Part shown: positions 11,598 to 23,325 of the stretch, piece after piece | Layout of the letters: every line of letters starts with the position of its first letter | Numbering within the stretch: the first letter of the stretch is position 1 | DNA from: Corylus avellana | Taxonomy: Eukaryota > Streptophyta > Magnoliopsida > Fagales > Betulaceae | Length of the DNA: 64,000 bases | Assembly (NCBI RefSeq): GCF_901000735.1 | Contig: NC_081549.1 | Location: 19,481,584-19,545,583 of the forward strand | Direction of reading: 5' to 3' | The notes under the pieces: model-generated | Seen by the model: only the letters and a program-made list of their open reading frames with translations | Told to the model about the DNA's origin: nothing | Database searches by the model: none | Program-made: the position numbers and the translations under genes

Positions 11598-14052
11598 ATG
11601 ATGATTCGCGTCGCAGTTAAGGTCTCCAGAGCGGCGACCTCCGCCGCTAGATCCGCCAGTCTGGGCCAGACCTCATCTAGACCCTGCGGTCCCTCTCTGT
11701 TATCACCACCACCGTTCAGATCGCTTCACGATGCGAACCCGGTCGCTCTTCAGATGATCAATTACGCCCTCTCCCATGCCAGGTCACAAAAATCAGGTTC
11801 TTCCCCAAATCATTTATCTATGAAAATTGCAAATAATTAATCTTTCGAATTTCTTAAATTATGATATGGTTTTGTATTTGTGCAATTACTCAGATGAATC
11901 GTACGCGCAAGGCCTTCTGGTACTGGAGCAGTGCCTTTCCACTCAGCCAAGTGAGGGCCAAGACGCTGAGAATTCAAGGGGATTAGTCTTGCTGGCCATG
12001 TCGACATTATTCTCTGAAAGGTCCTTTTTTTCTTTCTTTCCCTTATTTACATCGTGGGTGCTTGATTGGTAGTTGCAGAAACTTATGATAAGTTTGAGAT
12101 TGATGGGTTTCAGAGGGAATTTTGGTGAAGCAGTTGAGAAACTTCAGAGAATCGAAGATTTAAAGCACTCTTCTTTGGGTGTTAGAGGTAAATATATATG
12201 TTTTTACTTCAATTTTTTTACATTTCTAGTTGAGTTTGTGAAGTTGGATGGAAATGATGAAATGGGTATTGACTAGAAATCATGACTCGGTCCTTGTTAT
12301 AGTTGCTGCATTGGAAGCTCTTGTTGGGCTTCATCTAGAGCTGGGGCAGGTGAGTCTACAAGCACCCATTTCATTGCTTTACTTATTTGTTTGTTTCAGT
12401 TTCCTGTTCTTGAGCTTTGAAATTTATCTTGAGTTGGTTCTCCCTATATAGGATGATTCTTCATCAGTGATCGCAGAAAAATGCTTAGAACTTGTTGAGA
12501 AAGAAGATGCAAAAGCTGGTGTTGGAAATCCTGAAGTCTTGAGTGCTCGTGCTAAAGCAGCTAAAGGGATGGTTGAGCTTGTCCGTGGAAATCTGGAATT
12601 AGGTATATCAAGCCCTTGGTTTTTTTTCTTTTTTTTTTTTGTGGTCATTTTAGCAGTTTTCGTAAATTACTGAATGCTTAGCTATTTTGCTGCAGCCGAG
12701 ACATGTTTGCAAGGATGTAAGGACAGTGAGGGAATTACTGGTGAGGTTCATGTAATTAGACATTGTGGTAAGATGTTATAGTGCAGTGAATTGATGCTTT
12801 GATTTATAGGTAGTATTGGTCTATCATACGGAGAACTCTTGCATGCCTCGCAGAACTTTTCATTGGCAAAAGAGGCATACCAAAAAGTAATTCAAAGGGC
12901 GTCTGAGAATAAAGATTTTAGTGACTTAAATGCCTTAGCAGCTTGTAATTTGTCCTCGGAGGAAGTATTGTTGGCAGCCACTTGTGCATTAGGACAGCTT
13001 GAGGCACACATGGGGTAGGCTCAGGATTTCTTCTGCACTTTCCATTAGCTTTTTGCCCCCTTGGTGCAATGTTCTTCTACCCTAAATCTAACTTGTGTTC
13101 TTTTAGAAACTTCGGTGATGCAGAAGAGATGTTGACAAGGGCATTATCTAAAACGGAGGAACATTTTGGTGTGTTACTTTGGCTTCTTCTGTTAATTGAG
13201 TGATATATAAATACCCTGTGCATTTCTTATTTGCATCTATCTCTGCAATGATATCTTGGTATGTCCTGTGGTTTTATTTGTTTGATATAGGCCCTCATCA
13301 CCCAAAGGTTGGTGTTGTCTTAACCTGCATAGCTCTTATCTTTAGGCGTAAAGCAATGCAGGAGCGTTCAAGTTCTCTTTTGATTCAAGAGGTAAGAACT
13401 TGTACATGACAATATAGATTTATGTGGCCAAAATTTGAAATTTTGACATTAGTTATTCACTCTTTGGCTCTTAATTGAACTTGGTACTGTAAAGCCATGC
13501 ATGAAGAAATTGATTTGGTTGGTTTTAGGACATTGAGTGGATTCTGTAAGTGAAGGGTCAAGGATCATTTGTCACTTTTTTGAATCAGAATGGTTGATTG
13601 AGATGTGTTACTAGATTATTGGGTTGCATGTCTTGTATATTCATAATAATGTAACATGCATATGGCTTCATTGTGAATAAGAAACATAATTTTACGAGAA
13701 ATAATAAAAATCATTCTCTCAACCATCTTTCAACCATCTCCATATAGTGAATGAGTGAATCTACCATTAGATTTTTGTAGGACTCACATGAGTCCATAAA
13801 TCCAATGGTGGATCCATTAGATTTGCAAAAAGAGATGGTTGAGAGAATAATGTGTAGCATGCATCTAATTTTATTGAGATGATCAAGGGCTGAAATATTT
13901 TTATCTAGGGGGCCCACCCAATTACTTATTCATATGCATTAGGGTCTCTAGCACATTACTTGGTCGATTTATTAATTGTCTTTAATTGTTTTCTTCTTTG
14001 ATATGTTGGAATTAGTTTATGGGAGAGTTTCTTCTAGTTTAATATTTCAAAT

Positions 14053-14104
<52 letters not shown>

Positions 14105-15093
14105 TTTAATATTTGAAAGGTCATTGTCAGGGACTATATAGAAAGGCAATAGAGTTATTGAAAGCTCCACCGGTGGATACAGATGGTATGGCGAACAGCT
14201 CATTGATTTATCTTTCTTCATTTTTTTATTAAATGAAAATTTGTTGTCAATTTTTTTCTTCTTCTTGTTTTTGACTTTGTAGATACAGAAGCAAAGGCAG
14301 ATAAAACTGATATAGTGGCCCTTGCAAGAGGTAATGTTAAGTGTTTGAATGATTCTAACTATTCATTTTAAATCACCTTATAAACATGTGGAGAGGTTTT
14401 ACCTGAGTAATGACCATTTGAGAATCAGTGTTGGCCCTCCAATTTTTTATGTTCGAACTGCTGTATGTTCGACCAATGTATATTGCCTGAACATTCACTT
14501 CGTTCAACTTTTGCATTTATGATATGAAAAATGAGTGTTTCACACGGATGACCTTACTGTGGCTGTACTTTTGACACTCTTGTTAACATTTTATTTGAGC
14601 GAGCATTCTGCATGTCATAGTAGAATCTATCAATTTTGTTCTACCATCTGTAAGATGGATAGGGAATTTAGAGTTTATGTGATATTTTCTGTTCAGGAGG
14701 TTGCTTTGAATGATGCTTGTTTCTCATGCAGAGTATGGCATGGACTGATGCGTATGTGCACATTAAGAGTTGTGATTAGTTTCTATCGTTCCAACTTAAA
14801 GTAGAATGTGTGCATGTGCATGCACTCACATCCATAATGTGTTTTATTTGTCGCAGTTTGGTATGATGCCTCTTAGCTGGATTTCTGCATTGATATAGTT
14901 GCTTGATTATGTAGGCGGGTATGCAGAAGCACTCTGTGTGCAACAGAACAGAAAGGTTCAAGGAGAGAAAATGAAGAGTTGGGCCGAGGCTGCATGGCGG
15001 AACCGCAGGCTCTCACTCGCAGAGGCACTAGAAATTTCAGAGCCTTCTTCCAAAGTGCCAGTTATAGATGCTCGAACCTGCAGAGTCATATAG
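11598..15093 (+). CDS. TPR-like repeat protein, probably organelle-targeted
   Basis: Twelve exons: 11598-11796, 11894-12020, 12114-12187, 12303-12349, 12452-12602, 12696-12740, 12810-13014, 13107-13168, 13291-13391, 14131-14185, 14283-14330 and 14915-15093. Together they give 430 residues with every GT-AG junction in frame. The first 50 residues are rich in Arg, Ser and Ala with almost no acidic residues, as in a mitochondrial or plastid transit peptide. The body is helical with tetratricopeptide-like pairs, e.g. GNFGEAVEKLQRI, ELLHASQNFSLAKEAYQKVI and GNFGDAEEMLTRALSKTEEHFGPHHPKVGVVLTCIA, the last being like kinesin-light-chain TPRs. It matches conserved plant TPR superfamily proteins without a specific name I can support. 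TPRs mediate protein-protein contacts; the partner is unknown. The large intron 9 holds a MITE and an AT microsatellite. An in-frame GTG precedes the chosen ATG. Confidence 0.9.
13711..13852. mobile_element. Hairpin MITE in TPR gene intron 9
   Basis: Nearly the whole element folds back on itself. The outer arm CATTCTCTCAACCATCT pairs with AGATGGTTGAGAGAATAATG, inner arms around ACCATTAGAT pair with ATCCAATGGT, and the centre GGACTCACATGAGTCC is palindromic. Confidence 0.7.
14056..14102. repeat. (AT)n microsatellite in TPR gene intron 9
   Basis: About 23 AT units, ending about 30 bases before the exon 10 acceptor. Confidence 0.95.
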
Positions 15094-15915
15094 GTTTTTT
15101 CTTTTTTTTTTTTTTACCCCAGGTTCTGCAGCAGGAGTTCACGGTTCCTGTTCATGATACATGACAAAGGAGTGTCTCCAAACCCATGTACACACGACCT
15201 TAGATCAACGTGTCAGACAAATGTCTGACATTATGTATCCAGTATCCGTCTATGAATTTGTACAGAGACATATTAATTATTCTGTAGTTTAAGATCGTTG
15301 GAAAATCCCTCTTAAATAAATTTTGTTTTGGAATTGGAATGAAAGAGTTTCTGACTGAAATCTAAAGTGCAGACTCGGAATTTGTTTGTCTTAATTGATA
15401 AGAACCGATTCATCAGGTGGTTGTGTTCTCTGACTGCATATATGGTTTATTTTTTGAAAGTCCAGATAGCCAAGTTGTCATGGTGATCTTGCACCAAGCT
15501 GGTTGACCGGTGGGACGAACCAAGCTTAATCTTGATGAGCTATAAGCTCTTAAGATCAGTGGTGATGAATCCTTGCTGAGCCACGGATTAGTTTGGGTAT
15601 AGCAAATCTAATGGCCTTGAGATAAGAGAATAGATACTGCATTGGGACACATGTAGGAGTCATGACGGCTATGATGGGGGAAAGCCAAAAGTTTTCGAGT
15701 GTAAGACAAGACCTACACATTCTCGAACACTCAACAGATTGATTGTGTCATCTTGAAAGTTTCTTGTCCTCTGACACCCCAAAAGATTACAATCCTTTTG
15801 GGGCCACGCGGTTATTGTCAATGAAAGCTGCTGCAGATTATATAAGTGTTTGTTGCTGAGAGACAGGTTTCTCACAGGCACGGTAAAAATCTGAGTCTCT
15901 GAGAGATAGAATTAT
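15094..15915. other. 3' flank of the TPR gene
   Basis: The presumed 3' UTR runs to about 15350 and is followed by unassigned unique sequence up to the target duplication of the adjacent Mutator-like element. No gene recognised. Confidence 0.5.
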
Positions 15916-16651
15916 GGGTTAAATACATATTTCCTCTTAAGGTTTTAGCACTTTATTTTTTGTTCCCTAAAGTTTCATTTAGATAACAGGAAGTACCTTT
16001 GATTTTGATAAAGATGAAGATAATACCTCTGTCAAAATTTCGTCCAAAACTTAACAGAACACCGTGTTAGCATCAATCAAATGTCGCCACGTGTTATGTA
16101 ATTGATTTTTTATTTTTATTTTTTTAAAAAAATTAAAAAATATATTTTTTCAAAAAAATAAAAGAAAGAAAAAAAAATTGGGCCTAAGCCATTTGGGGGG
16201 TGGCTTGGTCACCTCCTAGTGGGTCTTGGGGGTGTCTTCGGCCACCCCCTTTGCTCCATGGGGGTGGCCTGGCCACCCTCGAGCCACTCCCAAGGTGCCA
16301 AGGGTGTGGCCGAAACCACTCTCAAGATCCACTAGGGTGGCTCGACTACCCCCATCCGGCTAGATGGGGGTGGCCAGGCCACCCCATGGCCAGCCACCCT
16401 CAATATATATATATTCTTTTGCTTGCTTGTTTGAAAAAATATATTTTTTTAATAAAAAAATTAATTACATAACACGTGACGACATTTGATTGATGTTGAC
16501 GTAGCGTTTCGTTAAATTTTAGATAAAATTTTAATGGATGTACTATTTTCGTCTTTATCAAAACCACATGTATCTTATGTGATCCAAATGAAACCCTAGG
16601 AGACAAAAAATAAAGTGTTAAAACCCTATTGGAGAATTAGGTATTTAACCT
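15916..16651. mobile_element. Non-autonomous Mutator-like foldback element
   Basis: Long terminal inverted repeats of roughly 200 bp: GGGTTAAATAC at 15916 pairs with GTATTTAACC at 16651, and similarity continues inward through TTTTAGCACTTTATTTTTTG and ATCAATCAAATGTCGCCACG. Both ends are flanked by the same 9-bp sequence TAGAATTAT (15907-15915 and 16652-16660). A 9-bp duplication with long TIRs is the signature of Mutator-like elements. The unusually GC-rich centre (16190-16400) consists of imperfect repeats of a GGGTGGCC/GGCCACCC motif. No transposase is encoded. Confidence 0.9.
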
Positions 16652-16801
16652 AGAATTATACGCATCCATGTAAAAGATTAAATACATTTATAGGTAGAAC
16701 AAAAAGTTAAATTTCAATTACAGTCAAAAGACTAGTTCTTGAAACGAATAATAAACCGAAAATCACATGAGTTACATGCATATATAATCCAGATTAAATG
16801 G

Positions 16802-17368
16802 TCAAAGTGGAAGATCAAGCCCTTTCCCTATTTCCACCCCAATCATCTGCAGTATTCCCTTGTTTAATATCTGAAAACACACAAAGCCACAGTGAATACT
16901 TCAGCAAAAAGAGCTCATCAAAAGCCTTCTTTTGGTTACAAATAGCAAGAAGATGGAAAGTTCAAAAGAAAGAACTCACCAATTCAACAATGAAAGTTCC
17001 AATAAGGCCAATCATACAAGCTCTAGAATTCCAAGTTTCAGCTGTCTTTGTGAAACCAAGAAAAGGGGCACTGAATTTTGGCTCTACTTTGGGCAATTCC
17101 ACCTAATATTTCCAAAACCCATTTCTTTTTCATAATTAATCTTCCTCAGGAAACATAAAATAAGGAGCTAATAAAATTAGTAAGAGCAAAATCAAGAACA
17201 TACTCCTGCAGGAAGCTTTGCAGCATGGACCCGGAAAGAAACTTTCTTCTTGAAGGTCGTTCCATTCAGATTACGATTATTGAGAAGCTGGAGTTGTTGG
17301 TTTCCACGAAATACTTGAGCTCTCGCGGGGAGGAGAGAAGATGATACTATGGAAGATGAAGATGCCAT
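16802..17368 (-). CDS. OHP1: One-helix protein 1 (chloroplast, LHC-like)
   Basis: Three exons, 17368-17204, 17102-16980 and 16870-16802, encode 118 residues. Residues 1 to about 45 form a Ser/Arg-rich chloroplast transit peptide (MASSSSIVSSSLLPARAQ). The mature part has the OHP/HLIP signature: AAKLPAGVELPKVEPKF, then PFLGFTKTAETWNSRACMIG, which contains the chlorophyll-binding ExxNxR motif as ETWNSR, and one thylakoid helix (GLIGTFIVELILNKGILQ), ending GKGLDLPL. OHP1 works with OHP2 and HCF244 in early photosystem II reaction-centre assembly, binding pigments around newly made D1. All junctions are in frame. The exons are too short to stand out as open reading frames. The cyclin gene lies 460 bp upstream on the same strand. 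Identity is firm from the C-terminal half. Confidence 0.95.
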
Positions 17369-17827
17369 TGTTTTGGTTCCACAACCATAGCCGTTGCTTC
17401 TCCACCTACCTTATCTACTTGTCTGTAAGCGATCACATTTCGTTTATTTGTCACTTATTTTATTTTCCTTTTTATTTTTTTTTCTTTATGAATTTTAAAT
17501 TTTTTCTGGTGGGGTTTGATACACGTTCATATAACACTGCGCACGATTATTAAAAAAAAAAAAAAAAAAACACTGCGCACATATCTGCTGGGTCCCCCAG
17601 TGGGTATTGACAGAGGATGTCCTGTTCTTGTGTCCCACAGATTAGGACTGTCACATTCAGTACAGAGTGCACATTTAATTTTTCAACCGAAAACAAAAAA
17701 TGGAGGAAGATAACCAAATTGCTTCGATTGATAATTAATCTGACCATTTATCTATTGAGTTGTATATTATCATTATTTGTTTTCTTTTTTTTGGGTCACT
17801 CTGAATTGTTCTTGGTACAAAAATCTC
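17369..17827. other. OHP1 promoter region and cyclin 3' flank
   Basis: Holds the OHP1 5' region on the minus strand and the downstream flank of the cyclin. An 18-base A run at 17552-17569 is bordered on both sides by ACACTGCGCAC (17535 and 17570), so it looks like a small retro-insertion or poly(A) tail with a short target duplication. Confidence 0.5.
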
Positions 17828-19617
17828 TTACTGTTCTTCTCGCTTTCTTTTCTTCCTACTTGATTTGAGATTGCTGTTTGGACCACCCATCTTCAAGAAA
17901 GAGAAATTAACATGGCAGTCACATATGTGAATGGGCTGCTTTAGCAGCACTGTTGTGGGGCTTGAAGGGCAGTCATAATAGTGTATTAAGTAGTGCAAAG
18001 AGCCGACCTGCTGATGAGTTTCCATGATCATATGGCACTTGACCAAATCATCCTAGTAAATTGAGAACGATGTCAATAAAACGGTACATCGCATTCAAGA
18101 AGTTTTTTTTTTTTTTTGCTTAGGATTTTACCTTCTGAGCTTTATTAAAGAGCCTTGTAACAGAGGGCAGGTAGGCATTGGATATTGATGGAAGTAACTC
18201 GTCTAGACTGCACCAAAGAGCAGATACTGCAATAACACTTGGCATAAACTCCAGCAATCTTGAATCTGGACGGTTTGGTTTCAATTATATATCAGTGGAA
18301 GCAAATGAATTTAGACCTACCACTACTACCATTTTCCTAGCCTATATAGCATGAGGCATTTCATAGCTAAATCAATACTTTTAAGTTCTATATCCTATAG
18401 AGAAGGGGTCTTGTCAATTCATCTTCGTGTTTAAATCACTATATTAATTTGACCCACATAGTTAAATGGGTTAATTTATTAACTTTAACCTATTACTTTT
18501 GTGTTAAGTCTGCGAATACTACACATACTTTTTTGTCACCTACTTCCACCTACTCCTTGTACAACTATATATATATATATATAAACAGCAGGAATGGAAG
18601 TGTATAAAGATAATGCTTATACCTGAAATAGCGCCAAGAAGTAATAAGTCAGTGACTCGGGTGGTAATCTCCTCATGAAGGTGAGGTTTCAAGGAGTCAA
18701 TGCTGCACATCAACAGTTCTATGTAAGAATAAGCCGTTGTAGAGCCAAGACGCCATTCTAATGCCTTTAACAGCGTCAATTCCATCCACTGGATTGTGGT
18801 TGACTCAAATGAATGGCCCAAATCCTCCATCTTCAATCACAGTATTGGTAAATGTCAATCAGTTATATATCTTAAGAACAGCAATATATAACAAGAACAA
18901 CAATGATCGACAATTAAGAGGCACCTGAATTTCATGCAATGTAGGAGTGCAGGTTTCACAGAACTTGGAGGCAACAGATAAGCACGCAACAGACAATAAT
19001 TCAACCATCCAATAGCTCCATCCCTTGAAAATTTATGTTAAATATTAGTGCTAAATATCCGCATATATATATATATATATGATTCTGTAATCAATTATAG
19101 ATATTCAGGACTGCTTACATTGCATTGATTCATAGATATGAACCGATCAAGGTAATTTACAGCATTGAAAGCAGTTCCAAAAGAGAGATTCAACCGACTT
19201 CTGGACTGCAGGAAACAAACATTAACCAAACAAAGAAATCGAGTTGGAAAGAATGGTGAGCAAATATTAAAAAAGTACGTATTAATTTAACTTGATATTG
19301 CCAATGCATATCAAATTTTGAACACGTGAAAAATGGTTCTCTAGGATTTAGAAACTGACCCTAAAAAGCCATTGGGTGGCTCTATATCTAGCACTGGTAA
19401 AATTTTCCGACCGGAGATGCCCAACGTAATTATCTTCCGGCATGTAACTGATCTCCTTCTCCAGGTATATAGCAAGGGCCTCCTCGGAGTCTTCCTTGGT
19501 CATATAAGACGAACCACCAAGGTAGCTCTCTGAACTGTGATGGGGTGCATGATGATGATCAATGGGTGTTACAGCAGGGCTGGATAGCCACGCCTCATCA
19601 CATAGCAAGTTTTCCAT
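17828..19617 (-). CDS. D-type cyclin, CYCD7-like
   Basis: Six exons, 19617-19360, 19205-19119, 19023-18925, 18830-18623, 18265-18132 and 18052-17828, give 336 residues, all in frame. The N-terminus MENLLCDEAWLSSP contains the retinoblastoma-binding LxCxE motif (LLCDE, residues 4-8). The cyclin box begins around YRATQWLFRSRSRLNLSFGTAFNAVNYLDRF and continues through WMVELLSVACLSVASKFCE and LLKALEWRLGSTTAYSY. The C-terminal cyclin fold is shorter and ends in a basic KKRKRE tail, a possible nuclear signal. D-type cyclins activate CDKA to phosphorylate RBR at G1/S; CYCD7 acts in the guard-cell lineage of Arabidopsis. The assignment to CYCD7 rests on the N-terminal motif spacing and the TRSRLNLS-like block, and CYCD5/6 are alternatives. 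Exon 1 has an acidic segment and a His run. The exon 6 boundary is the least certain. Confidence 0.85.
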
Positions 19618-20897
19618 AGATAATATATATACGAATTCTTCTGAAACTATATATCTGGGCAATGGTCAATGAAATTGTAAATGGTCTGACATGATAATCA
19701 TACACATATATAGGCTATAGCTTTCGTACTAGTTGACAAGATGGGTGGTATGATAGATGATAGATGATACATGATACATGATGCATGATACACGAATCAT
19801 GAAACATGGGGTAGTTAGAGGAAGAAGGTGAAATAAAAAGAGGGACACGTCCCTCATGAAGCGGGGTAAATGCTGTATTGGATTTTTATTTTGACGGCAT
19901 GGTAACCAATTGCGTGAGCGCACGAGGATACCTGCGTGCGTTGCATAAATGTGCATGCTATTCCTTCAATATGGGGAAGGGGCAAAACTGTACGTGGCTA
20001 AATACATCGCTTTTACCAGTTGGGCCGCCGTGGACCCACGATCTCATCAGCTTCAACCCATGATCCTGCGGCCGTAATAACTGCTCACATTTTTCCTTTT
20101 TTTCCTTCTAATATTTGGCCAACCAATGGCTCATAAACTACCAGTGGCTGGAGTACTGTAATTACTGTACACGGGGAAGGCACAGGCAGCAATGGCCATG
20201 AACATATGGGAACTATGCTCTACACTTATTCCCATTTTTTTAAATAAATTTTTTATATATACAAGTGACTTCTAAAACTACAATTGAATCCAAATTCAAT
20301 AAAGATATATCTCATATCCAATGGTAGTTTAAAAAGTCCTATGAGTATAAAAAAATTGTGTGAAGAAGTGAGCAAGTGTAATATTAGCTTCAAACCTATC
20401 AAGGACTGTTTTTCTTTTGGATAATTTGGCGAGAAAGAGTAATTTTTTCAGCCTCTAAAAGTGTCAGCAACATACATTCACTGGCAGAGCCCCCCAGATG
20501 GGTACTAAGGATCATGATAACAATCATCAGAATGCATAAAGCAATACATAACCAGAATGAAAGAGGATCACAAGAATCAGATGAACCGTGGGAATTGTTT
20601 GCATGCTATACATAGCTGCAACGATCCATTAAATTAAGTGGTTGGCTTGGCATGCATGTATGTTTAACTTCAATTCATATACAACAACACAAGAAGTATT
20701 CCACACAGATGTACTTTATGACCAGCGCTCTCAACACAAACAGATATACATCACTCGTCAACTCTTCCAATATAATCCTCGTACAGTCTGGATTCCCTGT
20801 CATCTTGCATAATCTCCCTGGTACCTCTGAGATGTTCATCTGACCAAGCAAAGTTCAATCAAGTGCTAACCCCAAAATGCGAATGCCTTCTTCCATT
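19618..20897. other. Spacer between CYCD7-like and GID4 genes (copy A)
   Basis: Contains the cyclin 5' flank and the GID4 3' flank. A GAT-type microsatellite lies at about 19748-19795. The whole spacer recurs at 25126-26405 with few differences. I see no gene; the plus-strand frames are short. Confidence 0.6.
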
Positions 20898-23172
20898 TTA
20901 TTGCAACTCATATGACGAAAAACTGAAACCTGATCTTCCCTCATTAGTTGATTTTAGCTCGAGCTTCTGAAATGGGCTGCAAGTTGTTTCAAGTTAATTC
21001 ATCAATCAGCTCCTTCTCTCTTTTTTTTTTCTTCTTTTTTTTGGGGGGGTGGGGGTAACTAACAGAAATGCAAAATACCTGCTATTAGGATCATAATAGA
21101 AGCCACTGATGCAGCCATCACTACAAGAGAAACAAACATAGTAAAAGCCAGCTATAGTTAACCCACAGTCTGTCCCAACATTCACAAAGTGTTGCTCTTT
21201 CCATCTCTGCGCCAGCAAATAAAAGAAACCGGCATGTTATTGCTTCACATATGGTAAGTTCTTTCACCAAGTGATTAAAATAATTGAGACTAGGTTACCA
21301 TATATATGAATTCAGAGTCACTCAGGTCCAAAGATTTTCCACCATCAACCTCCACTCGACTCTGGAAAAAAAAAAACAGGATTAGTTAATACAGCAAATA
21401 GTGTGTATGAAAGAAAAGGTTCCAGCTCTTTACCAAATAGGGACGGAAGGATGGAAACTTGGTCCAGTGCCTTATATCATCCTCTTGCCTGTAGCAAGAG
21501 ATCATGCAAATCAGCATTGGATTGTTTTGTCCACCATCACTGTTATTTAAAGTTTCCATGACACAGTAAATGGAAAAAATAAAAATAAAGGAACGTACGT
21601 CGCTTCCCACTTGCCAGTGAAGAAAGTATAATTCTTTGTGTCAATGATCTCCCCTTCCCAGAAGGTTACTACCTGAAGTAATCATAAATGAAACAAAAAG
21701 TGCTCCGTGACCAAACAAGGTAAATCGCAATATTCCAACTACAGCAAACAAGGTGGTCATGAAACCTTGGCAGTTTTCTGAATGAAATCAAGTTACATAT
21801 TAAGCATGCTTCCATTACAGTGAGGAAATATAACCAACCAATTTATGGCTAAAGGGAGAACTGTATCATATATTCTGTTACGGCATGGATCATTCATTTG
21901 TATAACATACTGATAAAATAGGATATAAAGCAAAGAGTTAAGTTTGAAAATTCTGGGCGCAGCTAATTTCATGGCTGCTGCAACCAAAGAAGATGAAGAA
22001 TGTATGTACGATCACAATCGATTAGGTGAATATGGCCATGTGATATAGTTTTTTTAAAGTAAATTTTGGATTACAAAGAAACACACAACAATGAGAACAT
22101 TGAAAAGGCCAGTGGGGAAAGAAACCTCTTGATTAGGTGCCTCTTATCAAAGTAGCACTAACCTATTCTGGCAATAATGCCAGCAGACAGAAGTTTAAAC
22201 AAACCCAGAAGCTGCCTCATTCTTTCATTACGCTATAACATTTACAACTTTTTTTTTTTAGTATTTATCCTCTATATATCAACACAGCACAGACAAAAAA
22301 AAAGGAAATATCCTAAACAAAAAAGAAGAAGAAGGAACTGCTTACTGGTGTGTCTGCCATAGGGACATTGAGAGCTTCCATGGTCCCACATAGATACCCA
22401 TGTTCAAGGTCACATCCCTGTATTCGAACGTTAACTCTCCATGCTTCATCTTTCTGTAGGCTAGAAACATTCTGAGTACCAGAGAAGGCCTGTGACAAAA
22501 TTAAACTGTGAGGATAAACTGAAACTCGTCCACTTCTGATGCAAAATTATAAATTTTCGATAGAGAACTTAAAACGTTTCATCAGAGTAGTAAAATATGC
22601 AGCTTTATGTTCTCACTTCAAATGACCAAAGAAGGAAAACCTGACCGTCTTTGTCCAAAATTGTAAAGAGATATATGATCACCTAGCAATGACACTGAAG
22701 ATCACTAAAGTCTTAGCTTATGTGTTGACTACATAACCCCATATATGATACTCATTAGGCTCAATATCTATTAGGCAACTAATCATATGCAGCCATATAT
22801 GTAGCACGGTCACTAACAAGTAATTGTTGTAAACAAAAGTAACTACCTTAACAGAAGGAACCCAAAAAATAAAATAAAAGGGGTCGAAGATTAACCTGTC
22901 CAACACTCAAAAGTGAGCATACTTGTGGTAATGTCTCTCCAGAATTCGCGCCTTCACAATTAAGCATGAACATATAGATTAGACCCACAAACAAAAAAAA
23001 CCTTTTGACGAGGCCAAGCTGTGAATTTCAAATAAATTTCCGGTATTTTCCAGGCAACAAACGAAGCCCTAAATCTGGCACTGAACATTATTCTATTGCA
23101 ATTATTTTTGAAGGAAAGCGAAATACCTGAAACTTGAGAAGGTGCAGAGCTCTCCACCACTCTCACCGGCAT
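20898..23172 (-). CDS. GID4: GID4 / Vid24-type substrate receptor, copy A
   Basis: Eight exons, 23172-23127, 22951-22896, 22489-22346, 21672-21599, 21488-21434, 21361-21299, 21206-21079 and 20976-20898, encode 214 residues in frame. Conserved Vid24/GID4 blocks: FSGTQNVSSLQKDEAWRV, GCDLEHGYLCGTMEAL, VVTFWEGEIIDTKNYTFFTGKWEA, DDIRHWTKFPSF, MRWKEQHFVNVGTDCG and AGFYYVCFSCSDG, ending SSYELQ. GID4 is the substrate receptor of the GID/CTLH E3 ubiquitin ligase; in yeast and human it binds Pro/N-degrons in the beta-barrel formed by these blocks. The plant protein lacks the long N-terminal extension of some animal forms. The start MPVRVVESS is typical of plant homologues. It shares near-identical copies B and C in this window; copy A has Cys where B has Ser in SDG(C/S)ISG. 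No lesion seen. Confidence 0.93.
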
Positions 23173-23295
23173 TTCTTTGATGAATGATCGAATCCCAATT
23201 CCCAGTCAAAGAATCCAAATGTGAAGCGGCAATATCACGCTTTGTAATTTGGGTATTCGATCTCTCTCTACAAAACTCTGAAAGTGAAAGGTCCA

Positions 23296-23325
23296 AGGGT
23301 TAGCCCATCAGACTGGGCTAACCCT
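23296..23325. repeat. Perfect 12-bp inverted repeat specific to GID4 copy A
   Basis: AGGGTTAGCCCA and TGGGCTAACCCT are separated by 6 bases, 124 bp upstream of the GID4 start. Copies B and C have a different, shorter sequence (GGTTCGCC...) here and no hairpin. Confidence 0.9.

Noticed and set aside
14056..14102. Direct-repeat array (CRISPR-like) among the AT and 77-bp repeats
   Set aside because: Simple microsatellite and adjacent minisatellite units without unique spacers, in a plant nuclear sequence.
16200..16472. Pro/Gly/Trp-rich plus-strand frame
   Set aside because: It is a translation of the GGGTGGCC repeats in the core of the Mutator-like element, not a gene.
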